Positions 43,873-52,642 of a stretch of DNA of 64,000 nucleotides are shown one piece after another. The notes under the pieces were generated by a model. The model saw nothing but the letters and a program-made list of their open reading frames with translations. It was not told where the DNA came from and did no database searches. Numbering within the stretch: position 1 is the stretch's first letter; every line of letters starts with the position of its first letter. Origin of the DNA: an uncultured Rhodospirillales bacterium (GTDB lineage: Bacteria > Pseudomonadota > Alphaproteobacteria > ATCC43930 > CGMCC-115725); NCBI GenBank assembly GCA_903828515.1, contig CAIKMD010000006.1, positions 186,001 to 250,000 on the forward strand, read 5' to 3'. The position numbers and the translations under genes are program-made.

Positions 43873-46186
43873 GGGCTTTCTCCCGATCAGAGTGAATCGC
43901 GCGCCAGATGCGTTCCGGCGTGGCCGGCATTTCCAGATGGTTCACGCCGAAATCTTTCAGCGCGTCGACCACCGCGTTGATCACCGCCGAGGTGGCGGGC
44001 GTCACGCCGGCCTCGCCCGCGCCTTTGACGCCCAGCGGATTGCTGGTCGCGGGAATCGAATTCTGCGCCACCGCGAAATTCGGCAAATCCTCGGCGCGCG
44101 GCATCGCGTAATCGAGGAACGATCCGGTGAGCAACTGCCCGTCGGCGGCGTCGAACACGATCCGCTCCATCAACGCCTGGCCGATGCCTTGTGCCGCGCC
44201 GCCATGGATCTGGCCCTCGACGATCATCGGATTGATCACCCGGCCGACATCGTCGACGGTGACGTATTGAATCACTTGCGCCGCGCCGGTCTCGGGATCG
44301 ATCTCGATCTCGCAGGCGGCGGCGCCGTTGGGATAGGCGTGTAGTCTCGTCGCCAGGATCGATGTCGCGTCGAGTGGTTTATCGGCCGCCAGATCGTAAA
44401 GCCCGATCGAGCGGTCGGTGCCGGCGACGACGAAGCGGCCCTGTTCATAGACGATGTCGCTTTCGGCTGCTTCGAGGCGTTCGGCGGCGCGCTTGCGGCC
44501 CTCGTCGACGATGCCCTCGGAGGCGCGAAAGAGCACCGTGCCGCCAAGCCGCATCGAACGGTCCGAATGGGTGCCGCCGCCCGAGACCGCGACATCGGTG
44601 TCGCCGAACAGGATGGTCACTTGATCGAGCGGTAATTGGAGTTTCTCGGCGACGACCTGGGCGAAACTGGTCTCGTGGCCCTGGCCCGAGGCCTGGGTTC
44701 CGACCACCGCGGTGACGCGACCTTCGGGCAAGACGCGAATGTCGCTGCGTTCGTCGACGAAGCCGGTCGGGGTTTCGAGATAATTGGCGATGCCGATGCC
44801 GCGCCGCATACCGCGTTTCTTCGCCGCCGCGCGCCGTGCCGGAAACCCGGCCCAATCCACCATCGTCAGCATCGACGCCATGTTGTCGGCAAAGGCGCCG
44901 GTGTCGTAGCGATGGCCGAGCGGCGATTGATAGGGCAGGGATGCCGTCGGGATGATGTTGCGCCGGCGCAATTCGTCGCGCGCGATCACCAGTTTTTCGG
45001 CGGCGAGATCGATCAGGCGTTCCAGCGCGAAATTCGATTCCGGCCGGCCCGCGCCGCGATAGACCGACATCGGCACCGTATTGGTGGCGACGCCGCGCAC
45101 CGCGACATGGATCGTCGGAATGTCGTAAACCCCCGCCGCCATGCGGGTGACGTTGTTGAGGACGGCATAGGACACCGGATAGGCGCCGAGATTGCCGTGA
45201 TAGGCGAGCCGAAGCCCCAGGAATTTTCCGTCAGCGTCGAGCGCCAGCGCCGCGTCAGCCTCGACATCGCGTGCCTGATAATCGGCAAGGAACGCCTCGG
45301 CGCGGGTCGAATTCCATTTGACCGCGCGGCCGGTCTTCTTCGCCGCCCAGGCCAGCACCGCGTATTCGGGATAGACCGAGGAGCGCACGCCGAACCCGCC
45401 GCCGACATCGTCGGTCACGACGCGGATCTTGTCGGGCGGCACGCCGAGGCATCCGGCCAGCGTGAACTTGATCCGGTGGACGCCCTGGCTGACCGAATGA
45501 ATCGTATAGCTCGAGGTGACCGCGTCATATTCGGCGGTGGTGGCGCGCGGCTCCATCGGCGCGCCGCTGACGCGCTGGTTGAAGCAGGCGAGCTCGATCA
45601 CATGCGCGGCACGGGCAAAGGCCGCATCGGTCGCGGCCTTGTCGCCTTGCGTGGCGATGACGAGCAGATTGTCCGGCCGCTCGTCCCACAGGACGGATGC
45701 ACCGGGCGCGCTGGCGCTCGCCACGTCGGTCACCGCCGGCAAGGCGTCGTAGGTGATGTCGATTTTTTCGGCCGCGTCGTGCGCGGCGTCGGGCGAATTC
45801 GCGATCACGCAGGCGACCGCCTCGCCGACATGGCGCACCTTGCCGAGGGCCAGCGGCGGTTGCGGCGGCGGCGCGCCGTTCGGCTGCGTCTCGGGGCCGA
45901 AAGCGGGCTTGGTGAATTCGAAATGATCCGCGCCGCCGGGCCCGTGCTGCATCGGCTTGAGGCCGTCGCGCGCATAGTCGTCGCCGGTCAGGATCGCGAG
46001 CACGCCGGGATTCTTTGCCGCGTCGCTCGTATCGATCGCGACGATGCGCGCGTGGGCATGCGGCGAGCGGAGAAAGACCGCATAGGCTTGGTCGGGACGT
46101 TTCAGATCGTCGGTGAACCGACCCTGGCCGGTCAGGAGCCGCTGGTCTTCCTTGCGGAGAATCGCCTCGCCGATGAGTGCGGTCAC
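43865..46186 (-). CDS. CoxL-like molybdopterin-binding hydroxylase large subunit (form II)
   Basis: This 773-residue xanthine dehydrogenase-family large subunit has the form II active-site loop (VYRGAGRPE) and the catalytic Glu E725 in GVKGAGEAG. It parallels the protein encoded at 15343-17673 in length and domain order. Again no FAD or 2Fe-2S subunit genes are adjacent. It lies between a Rieske oxygenase gene (6 bp upstream) and an isochorismatase-like gene (8-bp overlap), and all three appear to be one operon. Substrate probably an N-heterocycle or aromatic aldehyde. Confidence 0.92.
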   Translation of the reverse strand: MTALIGEAILRKEDQRLLTGQGRFTDDLKRPDQAYAVFLRSPHAHARIVAIDTSDAAKNPGVLAILTGDDYARDGLKPMQHGPGGADHFEFTKPAFGPETQPNGAPPPQPPLALGKVRHVGEAVACVIANSPDAAHDAAEKIDITYDALPAVTDVASASAPGASVLWDERPDNLLVIATQGDKAATDAAFARAAHVIELACFNQRVSGAPMEPRATTAEYDAVTSSYTIHSVSQGVHRIKFTLAGCLGVPPDKIRVVTDDVGGGFGVRSSVYPEYAVLAWAAKKTGRAVKWNSTRAEAFLADYQARDVEADAALALDADGKFLGLRLAYHGNLGAYPVSYAVLNNVTRMAAGVYDIPTIHVAVRGVATNTVPMSVYRGAGRPESNFALERLIDLAAEKLVIARDELRRRNIIPTASLPYQSPLGHRYDTGAFADNMASMLTMVDWAGFPARRAAAKKRGMRRGIGIANYLETPTGFVDERSDIRVLPEGRVTAVVGTQASGQGHETSFAQVVAEKLQLPLDQVTILFGDTDVAVSGGGTHSDRSMRLGGTVLFRASEGIVDEGRKRAAERLEAAESDIVYEQGRFVVAGTDRSIGLYDLAADKPLDATSILATRLHAYPNGAAACEIEIDPETGAAQVIQYVTVDDVGRVINPMIVEGQIHGGAAQGIGQALMERIVFDAADGQLLTGSFLDYAMPRAEDLPNFAVAQNSIPATSNPLGVKGAGEAGVTPATSAVINAVVDALKDFGVNHLEMPATPERIWRAIHSDREKAHA

Positions 46187-46192
46187 CGGGCG

Positions 46193-47434
46193 CTACTTCG
46201 CGAAGACCGGCTGCTTGATCCGCACCAACTCGTCGACCGCCTCCTCGAAGGTTCGGCCGGCTGGCAGGGTGAAGCGGGCCGAACGGACCCGATAAGCGGT
46301 GGGGTCGAGGCCGGGCGGCTCGCCGCCCGCCTCGAAATCGTGCAGGGCTTCAAGCAGCAGGCGGCGCAGCTTGATGATCACGGTATCGCTCATGCCGAGA
46401 TGCTCGATGGTGCGGTCGGCGATCGGTCCCATCGATTCCTGGATGGAGCAATCCTGCATGCCGATGCCCTTGATGCCGGTATAGGACTCGCCGCTTTTTT
46501 GCAGCGCGCGATCGACCATGTAGTCGTTGTCCTTGTTGAGGACGGCGTGATCGCTGCCCGGCATCATCTCGGGGTGAATGAAGTGATGGCTTTTCGAATC
46601 CCGCAAATCCTGTTCGGAGAGCGGACGGTCGGGCCAGTATTCGACGCTGTAGTTCATCGTCGTCTCGTCGTCGATCGGAACCCAGACATGGGCGCCGAAC
46701 GGCTTGGTCGAGATCAGCTTGTGGAAGGGGACCAGCATGATGCTGCAGGTCCAGTCGGTCGCGCCGTTCTTGCCTTCGCGGCAGGTGCCGGCGGCGAAGC
46801 CGAAATCCATCGGGATGACCTCGTAACGGATCGGCAGACTCATCTGCACGCCATCGGCATAGGTCTCGGGCCCGCGATGGAGAAAGGTCAGATGGCTGGT
46901 GTCGAATCCGCCTTCGAGCGCCTGGACCCAGTTGCAGTCCTGGAGGTGGCGAGTGACATAGCGATGATTCTCGGGGACTTTGGTCCATTCGAGATCGGGG
47001 AAATCGGGCTGCAGTTCGGGCGGACCCATATAGGTCCAGACCAGCCCGCCGCGCTCGATGCAGGGATAGGCCGTGATCTTGATCTTGCGCTTGAAGTCCT
47101 TGTCCTGCGGCTCGCTCGGCAGGTCGACGCAATTGCCGTCGACGTCGAATTTCCAGCCGTGATAGGTGCAGCGCAGGCCGCATTCCTCGTTGCGGCCGAA
47201 GAACAATGACGCGGTACGGTGCGGACAACGCTCGTCGATCAGGCCGACGCGGCCCCTCGTGTCGCGAAACGCGACGAGCTTTTCATCGAGGAGCTTGACC
47301 CGGACCGGCGCGCCGTCGGGCTCGGGCAATTGATTCGAAAACAGGGCGGGAATCCAGTAACGCCGGACCAGGTTGCCCATCGGCGTGCCCGGTCCGATCC
47401 GCGTCAGCTTTTCATTGTCTTCGCGGGACAGCAT
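46193..47434 (-). CDS. Rieske non-heme iron oxygenase alpha subunit (phthalate dioxygenase-like)
   Basis: This 413-residue protein has the Rieske cluster ligands C70-P-H72 and C89-T-Y-H92 (CTYHGWKF) and the mononuclear iron motif with H181 and H186 (EGGFDTSHLTFLH). The length and the MLSREDNEKL start match the phthalate 4,5-dioxygenase/vanillate O-demethylase group, which works as an alpha-only oxygenase with a separate reductase. No reductase gene is adjacent. It heads the operon with the CoxL-like and isochorismatase-like genes. The truncated gene at 63671 encodes a close relative. Confidence 0.93.
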   Translation of the reverse strand: MLSREDNEKLTRIGPGTPMGNLVRRYWIPALFSNQLPEPDGAPVRVKLLDEKLVAFRDTRGRVGLIDERCPHRTASLFFGRNEECGLRCTYHGWKFDVDGNCVDLPSEPQDKDFKRKIKITAYPCIERGGLVWTYMGPPELQPDFPDLEWTKVPENHRYVTRHLQDCNWVQALEGGFDTSHLTFLHRGPETYADGVQMSLPIRYEVIPMDFGFAAGTCREGKNGATDWTCSIMLVPFHKLISTKPFGAHVWVPIDDETTMNYSVEYWPDRPLSEQDLRDSKSHHFIHPEMMPGSDHAVLNKDNDYMVDRALQKSGESYTGIKGIGMQDCSIQESMGPIADRTIEHLGMSDTVIIKLRRLLLEALHDFEAGGEPPGLDPTAYRVRSARFTLPAGRTFEEAVDELVRIKQPVFAK

Positions 47435-47503
47435 TTGTTCCTCCGCGGCGCTCTCACCCGGCGCCCGGCGGCAAAAATGCGCCGCGCGGATGGAGGTGTC
47501 AAG

Positions 47504-48808
47504 TCACTGGCCGGCAAGGGGATTTTGTCGACTTGTCGCGAGCGCCCCGGACGGCCGCATGAAGAAGAAGAGCGTGCTGGAAAGCACCAACACCAGCGCC
47601 GCGCTGATCGCGAGGGACCAGTGGATCCCGATGAGGCTGCCGCCCACGCCGATCGACAACCCGCTCAACGTGCGCAGGCCTTGGCCGCACATGCCGTAAA
47701 GGCCGACGACCCGGCCCCGGATCGCCGGCGGGGCATGCAACTGCACCAGCGTCTGATTCATCGAGTCATAGGCGAGGTTGAGGAATCCCGCGGTCAGCAT
47801 CAGCACCACCGCGACCGGGTAATACGTCGTCATCGCGAAGGCGATCAGGACCAGGCACCAGCCGAACAGCAAGAGGAACGGCGTCATCGGCCGTGGCTGC
47901 AGCCAGCCGCTCGCTTCGAGCGCGAAGCCGGCGGTGAGCGCGCCGAGCGCGTTCGCGCCTAACAACAAGCTGTAATAGAAGCCGGCCTCGCCATGGCCGA
48001 GGTCGCGCGCGAATTCCGGCATCTGTGGTTGATAGCCGCCGCCGACCAGCGCCGAGGAGCACGACACCAGCATGATCATGGTGACGAGGACGCGGTTATT
48101 GCGGATGGCCGCAGCGGTTCCGATGATGTCGGCAAATCCGGCCATGCGGCGCAACGGACGCGGATGCTTGCTGAACTTCGGGCCATAGGGCGCCTTCCAC
48201 AACAGCAGGGCGAGGGGCGCGAAGGCCAGCACGTTGAAGAAAATGCCGTGCGTCGGGCCGAGCGTGACGAGGATCAAGCCGCCGATCGCGGGACCGCCGA
48301 GCAAGCCGAGATAACGCGAGGTCGAGTTGAGGCGGATCGCGCTCGGCAAAGTTTCGATGTCGACCATGTCGTGCAGCAGGACCTGGCTCGGCGTCCCCCA
48401 GAACACGCCGGAGATTCCGTGCAGGGTGAGGATCACGAAGGCATGCCACATCTGCAGCGTGTCGGTGACGAAGAGATAACCCCAGGCGAGCGAGCATGCC
48501 ATGAACAGGACCATGCCGATCTGGATCAGGCGACGCGGGTCGAAGCGATCGGCCAGCGCGCCCGAGAGGACACCGAAGAGCAGGAATGGCGCCCAGTGCG
48601 AGACGATCGCGAAACCGCCGAGCGCCGGCGAATGAAATTTCTGGAACAGCATCCAGTAGCTGATCACGTGCTCGATGCTGTCGCCGGCCATCGCGAGGGC
48701 CGAGACGATGAAATAACGCCGGTAGCCGGAGTGACGAAGCGCGGCGAAGGCCTGCCGTCGCGCTTTGGGTGGAGACGGGGGCGGCGGTGACGCGGAAGTT
48801 TCGGTCAG
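47504..48808 (-). CDS. MFS transporter, tandem copy 2, probable CTG start
   Basis: The protein resembles the upstream MFS product closely along its length (RYFIVSALAMAGDSIEHVISYW versus VYFITSALAMMADSIEHVISYW, with ALADRFDPRRLIQIG in both). Aligning the two, the start corresponds to CTG at 48808, giving LTETSASPP against MTDSRVPP. This CTG overlaps the upstream TGA (CTGA) and has GGAG about 8 bases before it. No ATG or GTG is positioned to give a complete first membrane segment. The result is 434 residues with about twelve segments. Possibly an exporter of the EntS/enterobactin-like group; substrate unknown. Confidence 0.82.
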   Translation of the reverse strand: MTETSASPPPPSPPKARRQAFAALRHSGYRRYFIVSALAMAGDSIEHVISYWMLFQKFHSPALGGFAIVSHWAPFLLFGVLSGALADRFDPRRLIQIGMVLFMACSLAWGYLFVTDTLQMWHAFVILTLHGISGVFWGTPSQVLLHDMVDIETLPSAIRLNSTSRYLGLLGGPAIGGLILVTLGPTHGIFFNVLAFAPLALLLWKAPYGPKFSKHPRPLRRMAGFADIIGTAAAIRNNRVLVTMIMLVSCSSALVGGGYQPQMPEFARDLGHGEAGFYYSLLLGANALGALTAGFALEASGWLQPRPMTPFLLLFGWCLVLIAFAMTTYYPVAVVLMLTAGFLNLAYDSMNQTLVQLHAPPAIRGRVVGLYGMCGQGLRTLSGLSIGVGGSLIGIHWSLAISAALVLVLSSTLFFFMRPSGALATSRQNPLAGQ

Positions 48809-50079
48809 TCGGGGCTCCGGATCAAAGCGGCGGCGGGCCTGATCAGCAGGAACAGTCCGACGGTGATGATAAAGACGCAGATCACGGAGAGCAGCAGCGA
48901 GTTGTGGATGCCGATGGCGGCGCCGGCGACGCCGATCGTGATTCCGGCGAAACTGCGCAAGCCCATCTGCGCCACGCTGTAGAGGCCCAGAACGCGGCCG
49001 CGGATGGGGCCTGGGGCGTGAAGCTGAACCAGGGCCTGATTCATCGAGTTGTACGACAGCTCGACGAATCCGGCGATGAACATCAATCCGACCGCCATGG
49101 GATAGGATGTCGTCATGGCGAAACCGCCGAGCGCACAGCACCAGAGCAGCACGAGGATGAAAGGCGTCGTGAGGCGCGGTTGCAGCCAACCGGTCGCTTC
49201 GAGCACGAACCCGGCGACCAGCGCGCCGGCGGCGTCCGCGGCCAGCAGCATCGAATAGTAAAGTCCCTCGTCGCCGTGGCCGAGATCGTATGCGAAGCCC
49301 GGCATCTGCGCCTGATAACCGTTGGCGACGAAGAACGCGGCGCTTCCCGCCAAAAGGATCATCGAGGTGATGATGCGGTTGCCGCGAATCTCGCGGATGG
49401 TGAGGATGACGTCGGCAAAGCCGCGCACCGGGCGCGGCGGCGGCCGGTTTTTCTGAAAGCGCGGACCATAGGGCGCCTTCCACAGCCACAGCGCCAGCGG
49501 CAGGTAAAAGACGATGTTGAGGAAAATGCCGTATGCGGGACCGAACGCGAGCAGGATCACGCCGCCGACGGCGGGGCCGGCCAGCAATCCGAGATAACGC
49601 GATGTCGCGTTGAGCCGGACCCCGCTCGGCAATTGCTCACGGCCGACGATGTCATGCAACAGGACCTGGCCGGGCGTGCCCCAAAACACACTGGCGATGC
49701 CATGGACGGTAAGAATGACGATCGCGTGCCATTCCTCGATCCAGCCGGTGGTGAAGAGGATGCCCCAGGTCAGCGAGCACAGCATGAACAGACCCATGCC
49801 GATCTGGATCAGGCGGCGGGGATCGAAACGATCGGCGAGCGCGCCGGCAAACACGCCGAAGAACAAGGTCGGCAACCAATGCGAGACAAGGGCAAAGCCG
49901 CCGAGCGCGGGCGAGTGAAACTTCTGGAAGATGATCCAGTAGCTGATCACATGCTCGATGCTGTCGGCCATCATGGCCAGCGCCGAGGTGATGAAATAGA
50001 CGCGGAACCCGTGGTCGCGCAGGGCGGAGGTATAGGGTTGGCGAGGCGGTGAACGGGGCGGTACGCGAGAATCGGTCAA
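48805..50079 (-). CDS. MFS transporter, tandem copy 1
   Basis: This 424-residue, twelve-segment protein belongs to the same MFS subgroup as its downstream neighbour and shares long blocks with it (KFHSPALGGFA, ALADRFDPRRLIQIGM, GYQAQMPGFAYDLGHG). The 4-bp overlap suggests that both copies are made together and might form a heteromer. An AT-rich region with overlapping palindromes lies 29-59 bp upstream, suggesting control by a dedicated repressor whose gene I do not see here. Confidence 0.87.
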   Translation of the reverse strand: MTDSRVPPRSPPRQPYTSALRDHGFRVYFITSALAMMADSIEHVISYWIIFQKFHSPALGGFALVSHWLPTLFFGVFAGALADRFDPRRLIQIGMGLFMLCSLTWGILFTTGWIEEWHAIVILTVHGIASVFWGTPGQVLLHDIVGREQLPSGVRLNATSRYLGLLAGPAVGGVILLAFGPAYGIFLNIVFYLPLALWLWKAPYGPRFQKNRPPPRPVRGFADVILTIREIRGNRIITSMILLAGSAAFFVANGYQAQMPGFAYDLGHGDEGLYYSMLLAADAAGALVAGFVLEATGWLQPRLTTPFILVLLWCCALGGFAMTTSYPMAVGLMFIAGFVELSYNSMNQALVQLHAPGPIRGRVLGLYSVAQMGLRSFAGITIGVAGAAIGIHNSLLLSVICVFIITVGLFLLIRPAAALIRSPD

Positions 50080-50107
50080 ACAGGCTCTTTCGTCGGTAGT
50101 GTTAAGT

Positions 50108-50138
50108 TATATCGTAAGATATAATATTCGATATATCT
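50108..50138. promoter_or_regulatory. Overlapping palindromic operator upstream of tandem MFS genes
   Basis: TATATC-GTAA-GATATA (50108-50123) and AGATATA-N8-TATATCT (50117-50138) are both perfect inverted repeats sharing an arm. The AT-rich block stands out in GC-rich surroundings and begins 29 bp before the MFS start (minus strand). Confidence 0.6.
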
Positions 50139-50270
50139 TTGCAACCCCATCGACCGGGATGTCGTCGTGAAGGCTGGAGAAATCTAGCATGTTTGTGCGG
50201 CGCAACAGGCGGGAAGCGTCCGGCGCGGCATGCAGTGACGGCATACCAGCGTCAATGAGCCTTATCCGGC

Positions 50271-50846
50271 TCAGTGCGGACGGTCGTCGTTGTTGATCCG
50301 GTGATCGCCCTTGAGCCAGCGCGCGAGTTCCGCATGGGCATCGGCGCGGCGCTTGGCGTTGATGGCTTCCACGTTGGGTGGATCGACGGTGAACTCGACC
50401 CGCAACCCGTCAGGGCTGGTGATATAGAGCGACAGGCAATAGCCGTGATCGGTGACGCGGTGGGTGAGGTTCGCCTGTTTTACCCGGCCCAATAAATCGT
50501 CGAACGTCGCGCGGCTGACGTTCAGGGCGATATGCCAGGTGCCGCCGCCCTCGGGCAGGATCGCCTTCCATTTTTCATAAACGTCGGCATCGGCATATTG
50601 GAAGAAGGCCAGCGCGCTGCCGTCGGCGAGCCCGTAAAACGTGTGGCAATAATCGATGTCGCGCCCGAAATCCTTGTTGAACACGCGCTCGCACCAGGTC
50701 GCCACTAGCGGCATGCCGAGCAGGTCTTCGAAGAAGCGGCGATTGACCTCCTGATCCTTCACCGCATAGGCATGGTGATGGAGCCGGAGCGGCAATTCAT
50801 CGAGCGGCGTGGTCCGCCGCGCATCGTTCTTGGGCTGGTCGAGCAT
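50271..50846 (-). CDS. VOC superfamily protein (extradiol dioxygenase/glyoxalase fold)
   Basis: This 191-residue protein has a VOC module: LHHHAYAVKDQEVNRRFFED, then WHIALNVS and a final GLRVEFTVD. Likely metal ligands are a His of LHHHAY, the His of TWHIAL and the Glu of RVEFT, the usual set for type I extradiol dioxygenases or glyoxalases. It is a single gene, divergent from the GST gene at 50907 with 60 bp between. Between it and the MFS operator (50139-50270) I see nothing definite. Confidence 0.85.
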   Translation of the reverse strand: MLDQPKNDARRTTPLDELPLRLHHHAYAVKDQEVNRRFFEDLLGMPLVATWCERVFNKDFGRDIDYCHTFYGLADGSALAFFQYADADVYEKWKAILPEGGGTWHIALNVSRATFDDLLGRVKQANLTHRVTDHGYCLSLYITSPDGLRVEFTVDPPNVEAINAKRRADAHAELARWLKGDHRINNDDRPH

Positions 50847-50906
50847 CGGGCCCTCCGCTGAAATCGCGCCGGCTCATGATATAACGGCGACGGGAGGAAC
50901 AAAACC

Positions 50907-51623
50907 ATGCGCTATGAACTCTATTACTGGCCGTCCACCCCGGGGCGTGGCGAATTCGTTCGCCTGGCGCTCGAAGAAGGCGCCGCCGATTACGTCGATG
51001 TCGCACGCAAGAAGGGCGGCATGACGAAGCTGATGAAGCTGATGAACGGTCCGCGCGGGGCGACACCGCCTTTCGCGCCGCCGTTTTTGAAAGCGGGCAA
51101 TCTGCTGATCGGCCAGACCGCGAATATCCTGCTTTATCTCGGCGGCGAATTGGGCCTCGCGCCCGCCAACGCGGCGGGCCGTCTGTGGGCCAATCAATTG
51201 CAGCTCACGATGGCCGATTTCGCGACCGAGGCGCACGACACGCATCATCCGATCGCATCGAGCCTGTACTACGAACAGCAAAAGCGCGAGGCGAAGCGTT
51301 TTTCCGAAGCCTTTCGCACCGAGCGGATGCCGAAATTCCTCGGTTATTTCGAGAAGGTTCTTGCGCGTAATCCGCGCGGCGATCGCTATCTGGTGGGCGC
51401 GCGCCTGACCTATGCCGATCTCTCGCTCTACGAGATCGTGGCGGGTCTCGATTATGCCTTCCCGCGCGCCATGCGCCGTCTGGCGCGCCGCCATCCGCTG
51501 GTCATGGCGCTGCGCGACCGCGTCGCCGCGCGGCCGCGCATTGCCGCCTATCTGGCGTCGCCGCGCCGTCTGCCCTTCGACCAGGTCGGTATCTTCCGCC
51601 ACTACCCCGCGCTCGACGGCTAG
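50907..51623 (+). CDS. Glutathione S-transferase family protein
   Basis: This 238-residue protein has a thioredoxin-like N-terminal domain (YELYYWPSTPGRGEFVRLALEE, in which the Tyr/Ser-Thr near residue 7-10 would contact glutathione), the cis-Pro region PPFLKAGNLLIGQTANILLYL in part, and an all-helical C-terminal domain with the N-capping motif LTYADLSLYEIV. It conjugates or reduces electrophiles with glutathione. A second GST-type gene follows 43 bp later. Confidence 0.87.
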   Translation: MRYELYYWPSTPGRGEFVRLALEEGAADYVDVARKKGGMTKLMKLMNGPRGATPPFAPPFLKAGNLLIGQTANILLYLGGELGLAPANAAGRLWANQLQLTMADFATEAHDTHHPIASSLYYEQQKREAKRFSEAFRTERMPKFLGYFEKVLARNPRGDRYLVGARLTYADLSLYEIVAGLDYAFPRAMRRLARRHPLVMALRDRVAARPRIAAYLASPRRLPFDQVGIFRHYPALDG

Positions 51624-51666
51624 GGCTATGATCGTGTCTCGGTCGGCATAACAGGAGACGGCGAGC

Positions 51667-52641
51667 ATGGGCGTTCTCATCGACGGCGTCTGGCGCGACG
51701 AGGAACTGCCGCAGGAAGCCGCCGCCACCGGCGAATTCCGGCGCGTCGACAGTTCCTTTCGCGACCGTGTCACGGCCGACGGTTCTTCGGGTTTCAAGGC
51801 CGAGGCCGGGCGCTATCACCTCTATGTCGCCTATGGCTGCCCGTGGGCGCATCGCACGCTGATCTTCCGCGCGCTCAAGAAACTCGAAGGCGCGATCAGC
51901 GTCTCGCATGCGACGCCCGCGCTCAAGGATCAGGGCTGGGCTTATGTCGCCGATCCGAAATATCCCGAATGCATTCCCGATACGGTCAACGGATTTCGCT
52001 ACCTGCATCAGGTCTATACGAAAAGCGATCCGCACTACACCGGCAAGGTCACCGTCCCGGCGCTGTGGGATAAAAAGACCAACCGCGTCGTCAACAACGA
52101 ATCCTCCGAGATCATCCGCATGCTGAATTCGGAGTTTCGCGGTATCGCCGGCGACGACACCGATTATTATCCGGCGCCGTTGCGCGCCGAGATCGATGCG
52201 CTCAACGACGTGATCTACAGGACGGTCAATAACGGCGTCTATCGCTGCGGTTTCGCGCGCTCGCAGGAAGCCTACGAGGCGGCTTACGATGCGCTCTTCG
52301 CGACGCTCGACGATCTCGAGGCGCGGCTCGGCCGCCGGCGCTATCTCGTTGGCCATCAATTGACCGAGGCGGATTGGCGTCTCTTCCCGACCCTGGTGCG
52401 CTTCGACGTCGCCTATAATTCGATCTTCAAATGCAACCGGCAACGGATCGCGGATTACCCGAATCTGCTGAACTACATGCGCGAGCTTTACGCCGTGCCG
52501 GGCATCGCCGCGACGGTGAAGCCGCGCCATTATGTGATGAGCTACTGGTCGATCCCGCGGGTCAATCCGACCGGCATCATTCCGAAAGGCACGCCGGTCG
52601 ATTACACCCAGCCGCACGATCGCGCCCGGATCGCGGCCTGA
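51667..52641 (+). CDS. Glutathionyl-hydroquinone reductase-type GST (YqjG/Ecm4/PcpF-like)
   Basis: This 324-residue protein carries the Xi-class GST signature YGCPWAHRT with catalytic C58, WDKKTNRVVNNESSEIIRM as the glutathione-binding loop (two adjoining blocks), and the C-terminal EADWRLFPTLVRFD. These enzymes reduce glutathionyl-hydroquinones back to hydroquinones, recycling compounds formed when quinones from aromatic degradation react with glutathione. This fits the catabolic neighbourhood. Confidence 0.93.
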   Translation: MGVLIDGVWRDEELPQEAAATGEFRRVDSSFRDRVTADGSSGFKAEAGRYHLYVAYGCPWAHRTLIFRALKKLEGAISVSHATPALKDQGWAYVADPKYPECIPDTVNGFRYLHQVYTKSDPHYTGKVTVPALWDKKTNRVVNNESSEIIRMLNSEFRGIAGDDTDYYPAPLRAEIDALNDVIYRTVNNGVYRCGFARSQEAYEAAYDALFATLDDLEARLGRRRYLVGHQLTEADWRLFPTLVRFDVAYNSIFKCNRQRIADYPNLLNYMRELYAVPGIAATVKPRHYVMSYWSIPRVNPTGIIPKGTPVDYTQPHDRARIAA

Positions 52642-52642
52642 C

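Noticed and set aside
44636-47209. An 857-codon open frame on the plus strand
   Set aside because: Antisense to the CoxL-like and Rieske genes, which carry full catalytic motifs; no ribosome site or domain.
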